Shown here: positions 40,956 through 49,849 of the stretch, piece after piece
How positions within the stretch are numbered: position 1 is the first letter of the stretch
Layout of the letters: the number at the start of each line of letters is the position of its first letter
DNA from: Bifidobacterium breve
GTDB lineage: Bacteria; Actinomycetota; Acidimicrobiia; Acidimicrobiales; Acidimicrobilacustridaceae
Direction of reading: 5' to 3'
Length of the DNA: 64,000 nt
NCBI GenBank assembly: GCA_945860545.1
Contig: CAMAQM010000004.1
Location: 55,057-119,056 of the forward strand
Made by a program: the position numbers and the translations under genes
Notes under the pieces: generated by a model
Told to the model about the DNA's origin: nothing
Databases searched by the model: none
The model's input: only the letters and a program-made list of their open reading frames with translations

Positions 40956-41432
40956 ATGGGGCCTGTCGTGGCTGACCGGGTGGCCACCGGCGACGAGTTC
41001 GCCGCAGCCGAAGCGCTCGTTGACCGCTGGCTCGAACGCCAACTGGCCGACAACCCGGCGGTGGCTGCCCTCGACCGTGGCGAACCCGGTGAGCATCGCT
41101 GGTACCTGCGGCTGCGTGGGGAGGAAAAAGAGGTGTTCACCATCTGGTGGACTCTCGGCCAGCGCACGTTGCACTACGAGACGTACATGATGCCCGCCCC
41201 CGAGGAGAACCAGGCTGCGGTGTACGAACTGTTGTTGCGACGCAACGCCAAGGTGTTCGGTGCGGCGTTCAACATCGGTGATGAGGACGCCGTGTACCTC
41301 GCCGGCCAGATCGCCGTGGCGCACCTCGACGAAGGGGAACTCGACCGGATCCTCGGAACGTTGTGGGAGTGGGTGGAGCGGACATTCCGTCCTGCGATGC
41401 GCCTCGGTTACGCCTCCCGCTTCGTCGGGTGA
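40956..41432 (+). CDS. YbjN domain-containing protein
   Basis: 158 residues. Type III secretion chaperone-like YbjN fold: 'HRWYLRLRGEEKEVFTIWWTLGQRTLHYETYMMPAPEENQAAVYELLLRRNAKVFGAAFNIGDEDAVYLAGQIAVAHLDEGELDRIL'. This matches the YbjN protein found directly downstream of mshA in mycobacteria. The molecular role is unknown; the conserved linkage suggests a mycothiol-related or stress function. It starts 21 bases after mshA and is probably in the same transcript. Confidence 0.85.
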   Translation: MGPVVADRVATGDEFAAAEALVDRWLERQLADNPAVAALDRGEPGEHRWYLRLRGEEKEVFTIWWTLGQRTLHYETYMMPAPEENQAAVYELLLRRNAKVFGAAFNIGDEDAVYLAGQIAVAHLDEGELDRILGTLWEWVERTFRPAMRLGYASRFVG

Positions 41433-41624
41433 GCGTGTCGTCACCCTCGATGGTCATCGACGGCTGATGCGCCCCGAGGCGTTGGGGCTGACCCCGCTGC
41501 TCCCTAGCGTCGGTGATTGTCCGGGATCCGGTTCGGGTGGCTCCTTCGGGGAAGGGAACCTCCCGACCGGTCCCGGCGCCCGCCTCGGACGGCACACCGT
41601 GGTGCGTCACCGTTGGGGCCGGCG

Positions 41625-42833
41625 GTGACCTCCGCTGCAGGGTCCCACCCTGCCCACGCGTTGTTGCGGCCTCCGCTGTGGGTGGTGTTCTCGATCACGG
41701 TGTCGGGGATCTTGTCGAACACGCTCATCAACGCGCCGTTGCCCGACATCATCTCGGCGTTCGGTCGGGGTGACGGTGCGGCGGGTCTGCTCGTCGCCGC
41801 CGCCACCCTGCCCGGCATCGTGGTGGCCCCCGCCATTGGGTTGCTCGCCGACCGGTTCGGTCGCCGCGCCGTGCTGCTGCCGTGCCTCATCGTGTTCGGT
41901 CTGGCCGGTCTGGCCTCATCGTTCGCCCCGACCTTCGAGTCGCTCGTGGGTCTGCGGTTCGTTCAGGGGGTCGGGTCGGCGGGGCTGATCAACCTCGGGG
42001 TGGTCCTCATCGCCGACTACTGGGAGGGTGCCGACCGTGCCCGTGTCATTGGATGGAACGCCGCGGTCCTGACCGTGTCGGTGGCCATCATCCCGCCCCT
42101 CGGCGGTGGCCTCGCCGCCCTCGGAGGGTGGAGGTGGTCGTTCGCCCCGTTCGTCCTCGCGCTGGTTGCCGCGGTGGCGGTGGCCCGTTACGTGCGCAGC
42201 ACCCCCCGGCAGGGAGCGCACTCGTTCGTTGAACAGATCCGTGGCGCGGCGGTCGTGGTGCGCAGCCCCATCGTGCTCGGGTGCATCGCGTTCGGGACCG
42301 TGTTCTTCATCCTCACGTTCGGCCTCATCCTGACCGCCCTTCCGCTCATGTTGGAACAGCGCTTCGGTCTCGGGGTCGGGTTGCGGGGGCTGGTGTTCGT
42401 CGCTCCGGCGCTCGGGGCCACGCTGGTGGCGTTCAACATGGGCAAGCTCCGGGTGCGTTTCGGGGCGAGACGACTTCTCGTCGCGGGGGCGGTGTTGTTC
42501 GCCGTCGGGTACCTCACCATGGGTTTCCTGCCGGTGCTCGCCCTCGTGGTGCTCGGCGCGTTCATCCACGGCCTCGGTGAGGGCGGCACGGTCCCGACGG
42601 TGCAGGAGCTGGTGGCGAGCGCGTCCCCACCGGAGAGTCGAGGCGCGGTCGTGGCCGTGTGGGTCGGGTTCGTCCGGCTCGGCCAGACCATCGGGCCGCT
42701 CGCTGCCGCGGCGTCGGTGGCTTCGTTCGGGTTCGGTCCGACCTATGGCGCAGGTGTGGTGCTGGCGGGGATGCTCGCCGTCACCACCGCCGTGTTCGGT
42801 TCCCGGTTCCGGCCCCGACAGCAACCGGGTTGA
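41625..42833 (+). CDS. MFS transporter
   Basis: 402 residues, twelve predicted membrane segments. The MFS loop 2-3 motif is in 'GLLADRFGRRAVLLPCLIVFG' (G-x3-D-R-x-G-R-R). The N-terminal half also has 'ALPDIISAFGRGDGAAGLLVAAATLPGIVVAPAIG', typical of DHA-type drug or metabolite exporters. The substrate is unknown. Start: GTG 41625 is used. A TAGCGT box (41505-41510) ends 6 bases before TTG 41517, so a leaderless form with 36 extra residues is possible. Confidence 0.87.
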   Translation: MTSAAGSHPAHALLRPPLWVVFSITVSGILSNTLINAPLPDIISAFGRGDGAAGLLVAAATLPGIVVAPAIGLLADRFGRRAVLLPCLIVFGLAGLASSFAPTFESLVGLRFVQGVGSAGLINLGVVLIADYWEGADRARVIGWNAAVLTVSVAIIPPLGGGLAALGGWRWSFAPFVLALVAAVAVARYVRSTPRQGAHSFVEQIRGAAVVVRSPIVLGCIAFGTVFFILTFGLILTALPLMLEQRFGLGVGLRGLVFVAPALGATLVAFNMGKLRVRFGARRLLVAGAVLFAVGYLTMGFLPVLALVVLGAFIHGLGEGGTVPTVQELVASASPPESRGAVVAVWVGFVRLGQTIGPLAAAASVASFGFGPTYGAGVVLAGMLAVTTAVFGSRFRPRQQPG

Positions 42834-42863
42834 ACGCACCCTCGGCAGTTGGGTGGTGGGGGG

Positions 42864-42869
42864 TAGGTT
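42864..42869 (+). promoter_or_regulatory. -10 box TAGGTT of proC
   Basis: TAGGTT ends 6 bases before GTG 42876. Confidence 0.6.
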
Positions 42870-42875
42870 GTCGCC

Positions 42876-43703
42876 GTGACCACTGCCCAACCGGACCTGC
42901 CACCCCTGCGACTGACGATCATCGGTGGCGGTCGCATGGGTGAGGCGCTCCTAGGTGGACTGCTCGCCGCCGGGTGGGCACCGCCTGCCGACCTCGGCGT
43001 CGTCGAACCCGACCCGCAACGGCGCCAGACGCTCGCCGAGCGGTACCCCGGGGTGCGGGTCACCGACACCGTCGGCCCGAGCGAGGGGGCCGTGGTTGCG
43101 GTCAAGCCCGGGTACGCCACCGAGGTGTGCGCCGGTCTCGGCGACCTCGGGGTGGCCCGGGTGCTGTCCATTGCCGCGGGGGTCACCACGTCCCGCCTCG
43201 AGGAGGCGATCGGAGCGCCGATGGCCGTGGTGCGCTCCATGCCGAACACCCCTGCGCAGGTTGGCGCGGGAGCCTCGGCGGTGGCGGCAGGCAGTCACGC
43301 CACCGAGGACGACCTGGTGTGGGCCGAGTCGGTTCTCGGGTCGGTCGGTGTCACGGTGCGGGTCCCCGAGGATCTCCTCGACGCCGTGACCGGCCTGTCG
43401 GGTTCAGGGCCCGCCTACGTGTTCTTGATGGTCGAGGCCCTCATCGACGCCGGTGTCGCCCAAGGTCTCCCCCGGGAAGTCGCCGGGGCGCTCGTGGTGC
43501 AGACCGTTGCCGGTGCGGCGGAGATTCTGAACCGCACCGGCGCGTCGGGCACCGACGCGGCGGAGCACCGCGAGGCGGTGACCTCCCCGCAGGGCACCAC
43601 CGCGGCGGGTCTTGCCGTCCTCGACGGGCGCGACCTGCGGGGCATCGTTGCCGAGGCGGTGGCGGCTGCCACGGCGCGTTCGCGCCAACTCGGCGCCAGC
43701 TGA
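42876..43703 (+). CDS. proC: Pyrroline-5-carboxylate reductase
   Basis: 275 residues. Rossmann N terminus 'LTIIGGGRMGEALLGGLLAAGW', central 'VLSIAAGVTTSRLEEAIG', and the ProC signature 'PMAVVRSMPNTPAQVGAGASAVAAGS' and 'DAVTGLSGSGPAYVFLMVEALIDAGVAQGLPREVAGALVVQTVAGAAEIL', ending 'TSPQGTTAAGLAVLD'. It reduces pyrroline-5-carboxylate to proline with NAD(P)H. Leaderless GTG start. Confidence 0.95.
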   Translation: MTTAQPDLPPLRLTIIGGGRMGEALLGGLLAAGWAPPADLGVVEPDPQRRQTLAERYPGVRVTDTVGPSEGAVVAVKPGYATEVCAGLGDLGVARVLSIAAGVTTSRLEEAIGAPMAVVRSMPNTPAQVGAGASAVAAGSHATEDDLVWAESVLGSVGVTVRVPEDLLDAVTGLSGSGPAYVFLMVEALIDAGVAQGLPREVAGALVVQTVAGAAEILNRTGASGTDAAEHREAVTSPQGTTAAGLAVLDGRDLRGIVAEAVAAATARSRQLGAS

Positions 43704-43769
43704 GCGGTATCGCAGCTCCCATGGCGGGTGACCGCTGACACGTCCGGGAATCGCGGGGTCGCAGTCCGG

Positions 43770-43775
43770 TAGCGT
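43770..43775 (+). promoter_or_regulatory. -10 box TAGCGT of SAM hydrolase gene
   Basis: TAGCGT ends 7 bases before ATG 43783. Confidence 0.6.
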
Positions 43776-43782
43776 GCGGGCG

Positions 43783-44670
43783 ATGCCGCTGCGATACGAC
43801 ACGGTGACGTTCATGTCCGACTACGGCCACACCGACGAATTCGTCGGCGTGGTGCATTCGGTCATCCGTTCGATCGCCCCCCAAGCGGCGGTGGTCGACC
43901 TCACCCACGGGGTCGCCCCTTACGACGTGCGCGCCGGTGGTCTGGTGCTGGCCCGCTCGGTGCAGTACCTGTGTCCCGGTGTGGTGATGGCGGTGGTCGA
44001 CCCCGGGGTCGGGTCGGAACGTCGCGCCGTCGCCGTGGAGGTCGGGGACGGTCAGTCGGTGCTCGTGGGTCCCGACAATGGTCTTCTCGCCCCGGCGGTG
44101 GCCATGTGCGGTGGCGCCACGAGAGCGGTCGTGCTCGACGACCCCGAGTTTCAGCTGGCCACACCCGGGACGACGTTCGCCGGTCGCGACGTGTTCGCCC
44201 CCGCCGCCGCCTGGTTGTGCACCGGGGTGCCCCTCGAGTCTCTTGGCACCCTCATCGACCCTGCTGGTCTGTTGCCGGGCATTCTGCCGGTGGCCCATGT
44301 CGACGACGCCGACCCCGCGGTGCTGGTGTCCGAGGTGCTGTGGGTGGACGGTTACGGAAACGCGCAACTCAACGTCGACCCTGACGAACTCGATGACCTC
44401 GTGGGTGCCGGCGAACCGGTCGAGTTGTCCTTCGCAGACTCGAGCCGGGTGGCTCAGCGCGCCGCGTCGTACGCCGCGGTGTCGACCGGTGCGGTCGGGC
44501 TCGTCGTCGACTCCTACGGGCTGGTGTCGGTGGTGGTGGACCGGTCGTCAGCGGCAGGGGAACTCGGCCTCGTTGCGGGCGCCGAGGTCCGGTTGCGCGC
44601 CGTGGATCCGTCATCGGGTGTGCCGGGAGGGGTCAGTGTGTCCATTGGGGATCCGGGGAGACGTCCATGA
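43783..44670 (+). CDS. SAM hydrolase/hydroxide adenosyltransferase (DUF62 family)
   Basis: 295 residues. Family motifs: 'TFMSDYGHTDEFVGVVHSVI' at the N terminus (catalytic Asp), 'VVDLTHGVAPYDVRAG', 'VVDPGVGSERR', 'LVGPDNGLLAPA', and a C-terminal beta-barrel with 'VLWVDGYGNAQLNV'. These enzymes hydrolyse SAM to adenosine and methionine using hydroxide and are relatives of the fluorinase/chlorinase. A membrane peptide gene overlaps the stop (ATGA). Confidence 0.9.
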   Translation: MPLRYDTVTFMSDYGHTDEFVGVVHSVIRSIAPQAAVVDLTHGVAPYDVRAGGLVLARSVQYLCPGVVMAVVDPGVGSERRAVAVEVGDGQSVLVGPDNGLLAPAVAMCGGATRAVVLDDPEFQLATPGTTFAGRDVFAPAAAWLCTGVPLESLGTLIDPAGLLPGILPVAHVDDADPAVLVSEVLWVDGYGNAQLNVDPDELDDLVGAGEPVELSFADSSRVAQRAASYAAVSTGAVGLVVDSYGLVSVVVDRSSAAGELGLVAGAEVRLRAVDPSSGVPGGVSVSIGDPGRRP

Positions 44671-44756
44671 GACAGGGAACGACCATCGCACTTGCCATCC
44701 TCTTGTTGTTGATCGTCGGTGCCACCTTCCTTCAGCTGGTGGTGCTGGCCCGATGA
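44667..44756 (+). CDS. 29-residue single-pass membrane peptide
   Basis: MRQGTTIALAI followed by LLLLIVGATFLQLVVLAR: a two-residue basic/polar start, one membrane helix of ~21 residues, and a C-terminal Arg. The ATG overlaps the SAM hydrolase stop as ATGA, the standard coupling signature in this window, and the reading frame is free of rare codons. No family is known to me. It may be a small membrane regulator or the remnant of a larger gene; the clean overlap favours a real gene. Confidence 0.55.
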   Translation: MRQGTTIALAILLLLIVGATFLQLVVLAR

Positions 44757-44827
44757 CGACCGCTTGACCCGCCCCTGCGCACCGGGCCGTGGTGTGCCGC
44801 ACAGGAACCGTCCAGGAGACCAACGAC

Positions 44828-46321
44828 GTGAATCTCGCATCCATCATTGATCCGCACCCCGACGACGCGTGCGCGCTCATGAGCCGCGGGAAGCCGACCA
44901 CCTTCGGCGAGTTGCGCCAGCAGGTCGCTTCCCTGCGGGGCGGGCTTTGCGCCCTCGGCCTCGAACCCGGCGACCGGTTCGCCATGGTGTGTGGCAACAA
45001 CTGGTACTTCGTGGCCTCGTGGTTGGCGGCGCTCGGTGCCGGTCTCGTGGTCGTCCCCATCAACCCGACGGTGCCCACCCCCGAGTTGCAGCGCCAGTTG
45101 GCCATGGTCGGGGCCCGTGCGCTGTTGGTGTCGCCGACGGCGACCAAGGCGGTGGCCGGCCTCGACCGTTCCGCACTCCCGTCGCTCGAGTTCCTCGTGG
45201 AGACCGCCGGCCTCGACGTCGAGGGAGCGGTCTGCCTCGACGATCTCGTCGGTCACGAGCCGACGCCGGTGGTGGACCGGGCCGCCGACGACCTCGCCGT
45301 GCTGATCTTCACCAGCGGTACTGCCGGTGCACCCCGCGCCGCCATGTTGACCCACGGGAACCTGCTGGCGAACCTCGAACAGATCCAGGCCTCCGACGGT
45401 CGTCGCCAACTCGCCTCCGACGTGTCGCTTGGTGTGCTGCCGTTCAGCCACATCTTCGGACTCAACGTGGTGCTGAACCTTTCGCTGTACGCCGGAAGCA
45501 AACTGGTTCCCGTCGAACGTTTCGATCCGTCGTCGGCGTCGGACGCCATTGTCCAGCACCGGGTCACCATCGTCGGTGGGGCCCCACCGATGTGGACGGC
45601 GTGGGCGAGCCTGCCCGGGTTGGCCCCTGACACGTTTTCCACCGTGCGTCTCGCCTCGTCGGGGGCGGCCAAGTTGCCGGTGGAGACCGCCCAACTTTTC
45701 GATGACCGGTTCGGGGTGAGGATCACCGAGGGGTACGGGCTGACTGAGACGGCGCCGGTGGTGACCACCGCTACCGGAGGCAACGCTCCGTGGGGTTCGA
45801 TCGGTGCGCCTTTGCACGGCGTTGAGGTCCGTCTCGTCGACACCGACGGGTTTGACGTGCTCATCGGTGACGCCGGTGAGTTGTGGGTGCGCGGCCCCAA
45901 CGTGTTCGCCGGCTACTGGGAGGACCCCGACGCCACCGCCGAGGTGTTGGGTCCCGACGGGTGGTTGCGCACCGGTGACATCGGCATCGTCGACGACGAT
46001 GGCAACCTCTATCTCGTCGACCGGGTCAAGGACATCATCATCGTGTCGGGGTTCAACGTGTACCCCGCCGAGGTGGAGGAAGTCCTCGCCGACCACCCGG
46101 CGGTGGCGGCGGTGGCCGTCGTCGGCGTGCCTCACCCCTATTCGGGTGAGGCGGTCAAGGCTTGGGTGGTGCTCGAGCCGGGTCGGTCCACCGACGAGAA
46201 CGAACTCGCCGGGTGGTGCGCTGATCGTCTGGCCCGATACAAGTGTCCTGACAAGGTGACGTTCGTCGAGGAGCTTCCGGTGGCGCCTTCAGGAAAGTTG
46301 CTGCGCCGGAACCTGCGCTGA
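44828..46321 (+). CDS. AMP-forming acyl-CoA synthetase
   Basis: 497 residues, ANL superfamily. P-loop 'LIFTSGTAGAPRAAMLTHGNLL' near residue 165, A5 motif 'GYGLTETAPV', A7 'GELWVRGPNVFAGYWEDPDATAEVLGPDGWLRTGDIG', A8 'LVDRVKDIIIVSGFNVYPAEVEEVL', and the catalytic Lys in 'PVAPSGKLLRRNLR' at the C terminus. It activates a carboxylic acid, probably a fatty acid, to acyl-AMP and acyl-CoA. GTG 44828 has AGGAG upstream. Confidence 0.92.
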   Translation: MNLASIIDPHPDDACALMSRGKPTTFGELRQQVASLRGGLCALGLEPGDRFAMVCGNNWYFVASWLAALGAGLVVVPINPTVPTPELQRQLAMVGARALLVSPTATKAVAGLDRSALPSLEFLVETAGLDVEGAVCLDDLVGHEPTPVVDRAADDLAVLIFTSGTAGAPRAAMLTHGNLLANLEQIQASDGRRQLASDVSLGVLPFSHIFGLNVVLNLSLYAGSKLVPVERFDPSSASDAIVQHRVTIVGGAPPMWTAWASLPGLAPDTFSTVRLASSGAAKLPVETAQLFDDRFGVRITEGYGLTETAPVVTTATGGNAPWGSIGAPLHGVEVRLVDTDGFDVLIGDAGELWVRGPNVFAGYWEDPDATAEVLGPDGWLRTGDIGIVDDDGNLYLVDRVKDIIIVSGFNVYPAEVEEVLADHPAVAAVAVVGVPHPYSGEAVKAWVVLEPGRSTDENELAGWCADRLARYKCPDKVTFVEELPVAPSGKLLRRNLR

Positions 46322-46360
46322 ACCTCTCTTCCGTCGTGGTGTGGGGCGCGCTCGTGACTT

Positions 46361-46376
46361 TGTGAACGGGGGCACG
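46361..46376. promoter_or_regulatory. Candidate Rex operator upstream of rex
   Basis: TGTGAACGGGGGCACG: the left half TGTGAA is perfect against the Rex operator TGTGAA-N4-TTCACA, the right half matches 3 of 6. It lies just upstream of a TAGGGT box (46384-46389), suggesting autorepression. Confidence 0.5.
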
Positions 46377-46399
46377 AGCACGGTAGGGTAGGGGTTGGA

Positions 46400-47068
46400 A
46401 TGGCTTCCTCCCGCAGGATTCCCGAGGCCACCGTGGCCCGACTCCCGGTGTATCTGCGCACCCTCGCCGAGGCTGCTGAGGATGGGGTGAGCACCATCTC
46501 GTCCGAGCGACTCGCCGAACTCGCCGGGGTCAACGCCGCCAAGGTGCGCAAGGACCTCTCTCATCTCGGTTCGTACGGCACCCGAGGCGTCGGTTACGAC
46601 GTCGACTACCTCGCCTACCAGATGAGTCGCGAACTCGGTCTGACCGAGGAACGTGCCGTGGTCATCGTCGGGGCGGGAAATCTCGGTCAGGCCCTGGCCA
46701 ACTACGGCGGGTTCTCCAGTCGGGGGTTTCCGATCCTGGCGGTCGTCGACAGTGACCCCGCCAAAGTGGGTCGGGTCATCGCCGGTGTGCGGGTGCGACC
46801 CGTCGAGGACCTGCCGGCCATCGTCGCGGAGGCGGTCAACACCATCGGGGTGGTGGCGACCCCTGCCGGGGTGGCCCAGTCCGTCGCCGATCGTCTGGTG
46901 GAAGCCGGCGTGCGATCGATTCTGAACTTCGCCCCGGTGGTGCTGACGGTCCCCGACGAGGTACTCGTCCGCAAGGTGGACCTCGCCACCGAGCTGCAGA
47001 TCCTGTCCTTTTACCAGCAGCGTTCCTCTCGTCGGTCGCCGCGACGTTCGAGCGCCGGGGCGGCCTGA
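46400..47068 (+). CDS. rex: Redox-sensing transcriptional repressor Rex
   Basis: 222 residues. N-terminal winged helix: 'RLPVYLRTLAEAAEDGVSTISSERLAELAGVNAAKVRKDLSHLGSYGTRGVGYDVDYL' (the K-x-R-K-D-L-S-x-x-G motif binds DNA). The C-terminal NAD(H) domain has 'VVIVGAGNLGQALANYGGFSSRGFPILAVVD' and 'LNFAPVVL'. Rex senses NADH/NAD+ and represses respiratory genes when NADH falls; NADH releases it. In Streptomyces it is followed by hemACD, as here by hemA-hemC. Confidence 0.96.
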   Translation: MASSRRIPEATVARLPVYLRTLAEAAEDGVSTISSERLAELAGVNAAKVRKDLSHLGSYGTRGVGYDVDYLAYQMSRELGLTEERAVVIVGAGNLGQALANYGGFSSRGFPILAVVDSDPAKVGRVIAGVRVRPVEDLPAIVAEAVNTIGVVATPAGVAQSVADRLVEAGVRSILNFAPVVLTVPDEVLVRKVDLATELQILSFYQQRSSRRSPRRSSAGAA

Positions 47069-47222
47069 GCATGGTGACCTCTGACACACCGACGCCCTGG
47101 CGTCGACTGGTGCCCGTCCCGGGTTGTCACCGTGCGTCGCCAGCGGGGATGCTGTGGGGAGTGGCGGCACGCCACCCGGCTTGCCCGCCGGTGCGTGGCA
47201 ACGAACAGGAGTGGTTGTAACG

Positions 47223-48491
47223 GTGTCTGTGGTGGTGATCGGACTCAGCCACCGAGGTGTGGACCTCGACCTGCTTGGTCGCATGACGGTGCCTGACACC
47301 GACGTGGTCAAGGCACTGACTGATCTGTCGAGCCGCCCCAACATCGGGGAGGCGGTGGTCCTGTCCACCTGCAACCGGGTGGAGGTCTACGTCCTCGCCG
47401 AACGGTTCCACGGGGCCTACGACGATGTTCGCGAGTTCTTCAGCACCTGGTCGCACCTGCCACCCGAACGTTTCGCTGACGCCCTCTACGTTCACTACGA
47501 CCTTGACTGTGCCCGCCATCTCTTCGAGGTCACGGCGGGTCTCGACTCGGCGGTGGTCGGCGAGGCCGAGGTGCTCGGTCAGGTGCGCAAGGCCTGGGAA
47601 CGCGCCCAGGAGGCGGGGACGGCTGGACCGGCGCTGAACCTGTTGTTCCGTCACGCCATCGAGGTCGGCAAGCGGGCCCGCACCGAAACCTCCATCGGCC
47701 GTCACATCGCCTCGGTGTCGAGCGCCGCGGTGGCCATGGCAGCCGAGCGACTCGGATCGTTCGAAGGCCGTCGCATCCTGGTGTTGGGCGCCGGGGAGAT
47801 GGCCAGTGGCATGGTTCGTTCGCTGGCAGGAAGTGGTGTGGCTGAGGTGATGGTGGCCAATCGCACCTGGGAGCGTTCGGTCGAACTCGCCGAACAGGTC
47901 AACGGCCGGGCGGTGCCACTCGGGGATCTGGCTGAGGCGCTGGCCGCAGCAGACCTGCTGCTCACCGGTACCGGCGCGGCGGAACTCATGGTGTTGCACG
48001 CCGATCTCGCCGACGTCATGGTGGCGCGCAACGCTGGCGACCCCCGACCCCTGCTCATCGTCGATGTCGCCGTGCCTCGCGACGTCGACCCCGATGCTGC
48101 GGCGCTCGATGGTGTGACGCTGCTCGACATGGACGATCTGCGGACCTTCGCCGAGGCTGGACTCACCGCACGTCGCGGCGAGATCGCCTTGGTGCGCGAA
48201 CTGGTGAACGCCGAGGTGGACCGGTTCGGTGCGGTGACGTCGGCCCGTGAGGTGGCGCCGTTGGTGGCTGCGCTTCGGGACCGCGCCGAGCTGGTGCGCC
48301 AGGCGGAGATCGATCGGGTGGCGACACGGCTCGAGGGTCTCGACGAGCGCCAGCGCGACGCCATCGAGGCACTCACCAGGGCGATCGTGGCCAAGTTGCT
48401 GCATGAACCCACGGTGGGGCTCAAAGAGGCGGCGGGTACGCCGCGTGGCGAGCGCCTAGCCGAGTCCCTGCGTCACCTGTTCGATCTCTGA
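47223..48491 (+). CDS. hemA: Glutamyl-tRNA reductase
   Basis: 422 residues. The catalytic Cys is in 'EAVVLSTCNRVEVYVLAERF', and the N terminus has 'VVVIGLSHRGVDLDLLGRM'. The NADPH domain is 'RRILVLGAGEMASGMVRSLAGSGVAEVMVANRTWERSVELAEQ', and the dimerisation helix is at the C terminus. It reduces glutamyl-tRNA to glutamate-1-semialdehyde, the first committed step of C5 tetrapyrrole synthesis. GTG 47223 is chosen with AGGAG 11 bases upstream; the spacing is long, so the start could be a few codons different. Confidence 0.95.
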   Translation: MSVVVIGLSHRGVDLDLLGRMTVPDTDVVKALTDLSSRPNIGEAVVLSTCNRVEVYVLAERFHGAYDDVREFFSTWSHLPPERFADALYVHYDLDCARHLFEVTAGLDSAVVGEAEVLGQVRKAWERAQEAGTAGPALNLLFRHAIEVGKRARTETSIGRHIASVSSAAVAMAAERLGSFEGRRILVLGAGEMASGMVRSLAGSGVAEVMVANRTWERSVELAEQVNGRAVPLGDLAEALAAADLLLTGTGAAELMVLHADLADVMVARNAGDPRPLLIVDVAVPRDVDPDAAALDGVTLLDMDDLRTFAEAGLTARRGEIALVRELVNAEVDRFGAVTSAREVAPLVAALRDRAELVRQAEIDRVATRLEGLDERQRDAIEALTRAIVAKLLHEPTVGLKEAAGTPRGERLAESLRHLFDL

Positions 48492-48498
48492 GCAGGCC

Positions 48499-49410
48499 GT
48501 GGTGCCGCTTCGCATCGCCACCCGGGGCTCGGAGCTCGCGCTGTGGCAGGCCCGTCACGTGGCGGACCTCCTTACCGCCGCCGACCCCTCGATTGAGATC
48601 GAACTGGTGGTGGTCCGCACCACCGGGGATCAACGTGTGGATGTCCCCATCTGGGAACTCGGGGGCAAAGGGGTGTTCGTGGCCGAGGTGCGCACCGCCG
48701 TGCTCGACGGGCGCGCCGAGCTCGCTGTGCACTCCGCCAAGGACCTTCCTGCGGTACCGGTCGAAGGTCTCGAGCTCGTCGCCGTACCTGAACGCGCCGA
48801 CGCCCGCGACGCATTGGTGGGTGGTGCGCTTGAGGACCTCGCTCCCGGTGCGCTGGTGGCGACGGGTTCGGTGCGACGTCGTGCCCAGCTGGCGTGGGCC
48901 CGCCCGGACCTGCGGTTCTGCGGGGTGCGCGGGAACATCGCCACCCGTTTGGACCACGTCGGACGAGATGGCATCGACGCCGTCGTCGTGGCGGTCGCAG
49001 CCCTGGACCGTCTGGGTCTCGCCGATCGCATCACCGAGGTGCTCGACCCGTCGGTCATGTTGCCCCAGGTCGGGCAGGGTGCGCTGGCCGTCGAGTGTGG
49101 TTCCGACGCAGGCGACGACCTGCGGGCCGCGTTGGCGTCCATCGATCACCGGCCGTCACGGCGGGCGGTGGACGCAGAACGGGGGTTCCTCGCCGAACTC
49201 GGGGGCGACTGCGACCTGCCGGCAGGTGCGCACGGCGTGATTGATGGTGACGGGGTGCGTCTCACCGGCCTGTTGGCGTCGCCCGACGGACACGTGGTGG
49301 TGCGACGTGTCGACGCAGGGAACGACCCCGCAGCCGTCGGCCGCGGGGTCGCCCGGTATCTGCTCGAAGAGGGGGGCGGCGCCAGCCTCATGGCCGGCCG
49401 CCCTGATTGA
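48499..49410 (+). CDS. hemC: Hydroxymethylbilane synthase (porphobilinogen deaminase)
   Basis: 303 residues. N terminus 'LRIATRGSELALWQARHVADLL', 'VHSAKDLPAVPVEGLELVAVPER', 'ATGSVRRRAQLAWARPDLRFCGVRGNIATRLDHV', and the dipyrromethane-cofactor Cys in 'ELGGDCDLPAGAHG'. It joins four porphobilinogens into hydroxymethylbilane. It follows hemA by 7 bases. Its stop codon is inside a perfect hairpin. Confidence 0.95.
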   Translation: MVPLRIATRGSELALWQARHVADLLTAADPSIEIELVVVRTTGDQRVDVPIWELGGKGVFVAEVRTAVLDGRAELAVHSAKDLPAVPVEGLELVAVPERADARDALVGGALEDLAPGALVATGSVRRRAQLAWARPDLRFCGVRGNIATRLDHVGRDGIDAVVVAVAALDRLGLADRITEVLDPSVMLPQVGQGALAVECGSDAGDDLRAALASIDHRPSRRAVDAERGFLAELGGDCDLPAGAHGVIDGDGVRLTGLLASPDGHVVVRRVDAGNDPAAVGRGVARYLLEEGGGASLMAGRPD

Positions 49411-49424
49411 CCGCTGAGCGGTCA
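49408..49424. terminator. Hairpin over the hemC stop codon
   Basis: TGACCGCTGAGCGGTCA is a perfect 8+8 inverted repeat with a single central base (in practice a ~7 bp stem). It starts with the hemC TGA and lies between hemC and the convergent gene at 49433. Confidence 0.5.
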
Positions 49425-49432
49425 GTTGCCGC

Positions 49433-49726
49433 TCAGGCTGCTGGCGAGGCCTTGGCGGGCTTGTTCTTGGTGACCGCCTTGGCCACCGACTTGGTCATGG
49501 CCCGCTGACGCTTGAGCAGCTCGATGGCGAACACGTACTGGCGATCGATGAACTCGCTCATGCCGCTGCCCACCTTGGCCCGGGCGGGGGCGAGGTCGGG
49601 GGCGATGCGGTCGGCGACGCCGACGGCACGCTTGGCGAGGTCGGTGGCGGGAGTGCGGGCCTGGTCAATGCCGTCGAGGACGGTGGCCTGCACGTCGGTG
49701 AGCCGGTCGAGAACGGGGTTGGTCAT
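49433..49726 (-). CDS. Small helical protein of unknown function (phasin-like)
   Basis: 97 residues, almost all helical and amphipathic: 'NPVLDRLTDVQATVLDGIDQARTPATDLAKRAVGVADRI...FIDRQYVFAIELLKRQRAMTKSVAKAV', ending in a Lys/Ala-rich tail 'TKNKPAKASPA'. The composition and spacing are like phasins or the mycobacterial heparin-binding/lipid-associated proteins, but I see no firm signature. ATG 49726 has GGAGG 8 bases upstream. It is divergent from the glycosyltransferase gene. Confidence 0.65.
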   Translation of the reverse strand: MTNPVLDRLTDVQATVLDGIDQARTPATDLAKRAVGVADRIAPDLAPARAKVGSGMSEFIDRQYVFAIELLKRQRAMTKSVAKAVTKNKPAKASPAA

Positions 49727-49849
49727 GGTGTCGAACCTCCGTGGTTCGTCGGTGGAGATCGTCGGTCGGTCTCCAGTGGTGGTGGGCCGGTGTGGCCCGC
49801 TGAGTGCCAGTAAAGCGGAAGGTGCTTGCGATGACAACCATTCCGCTAG

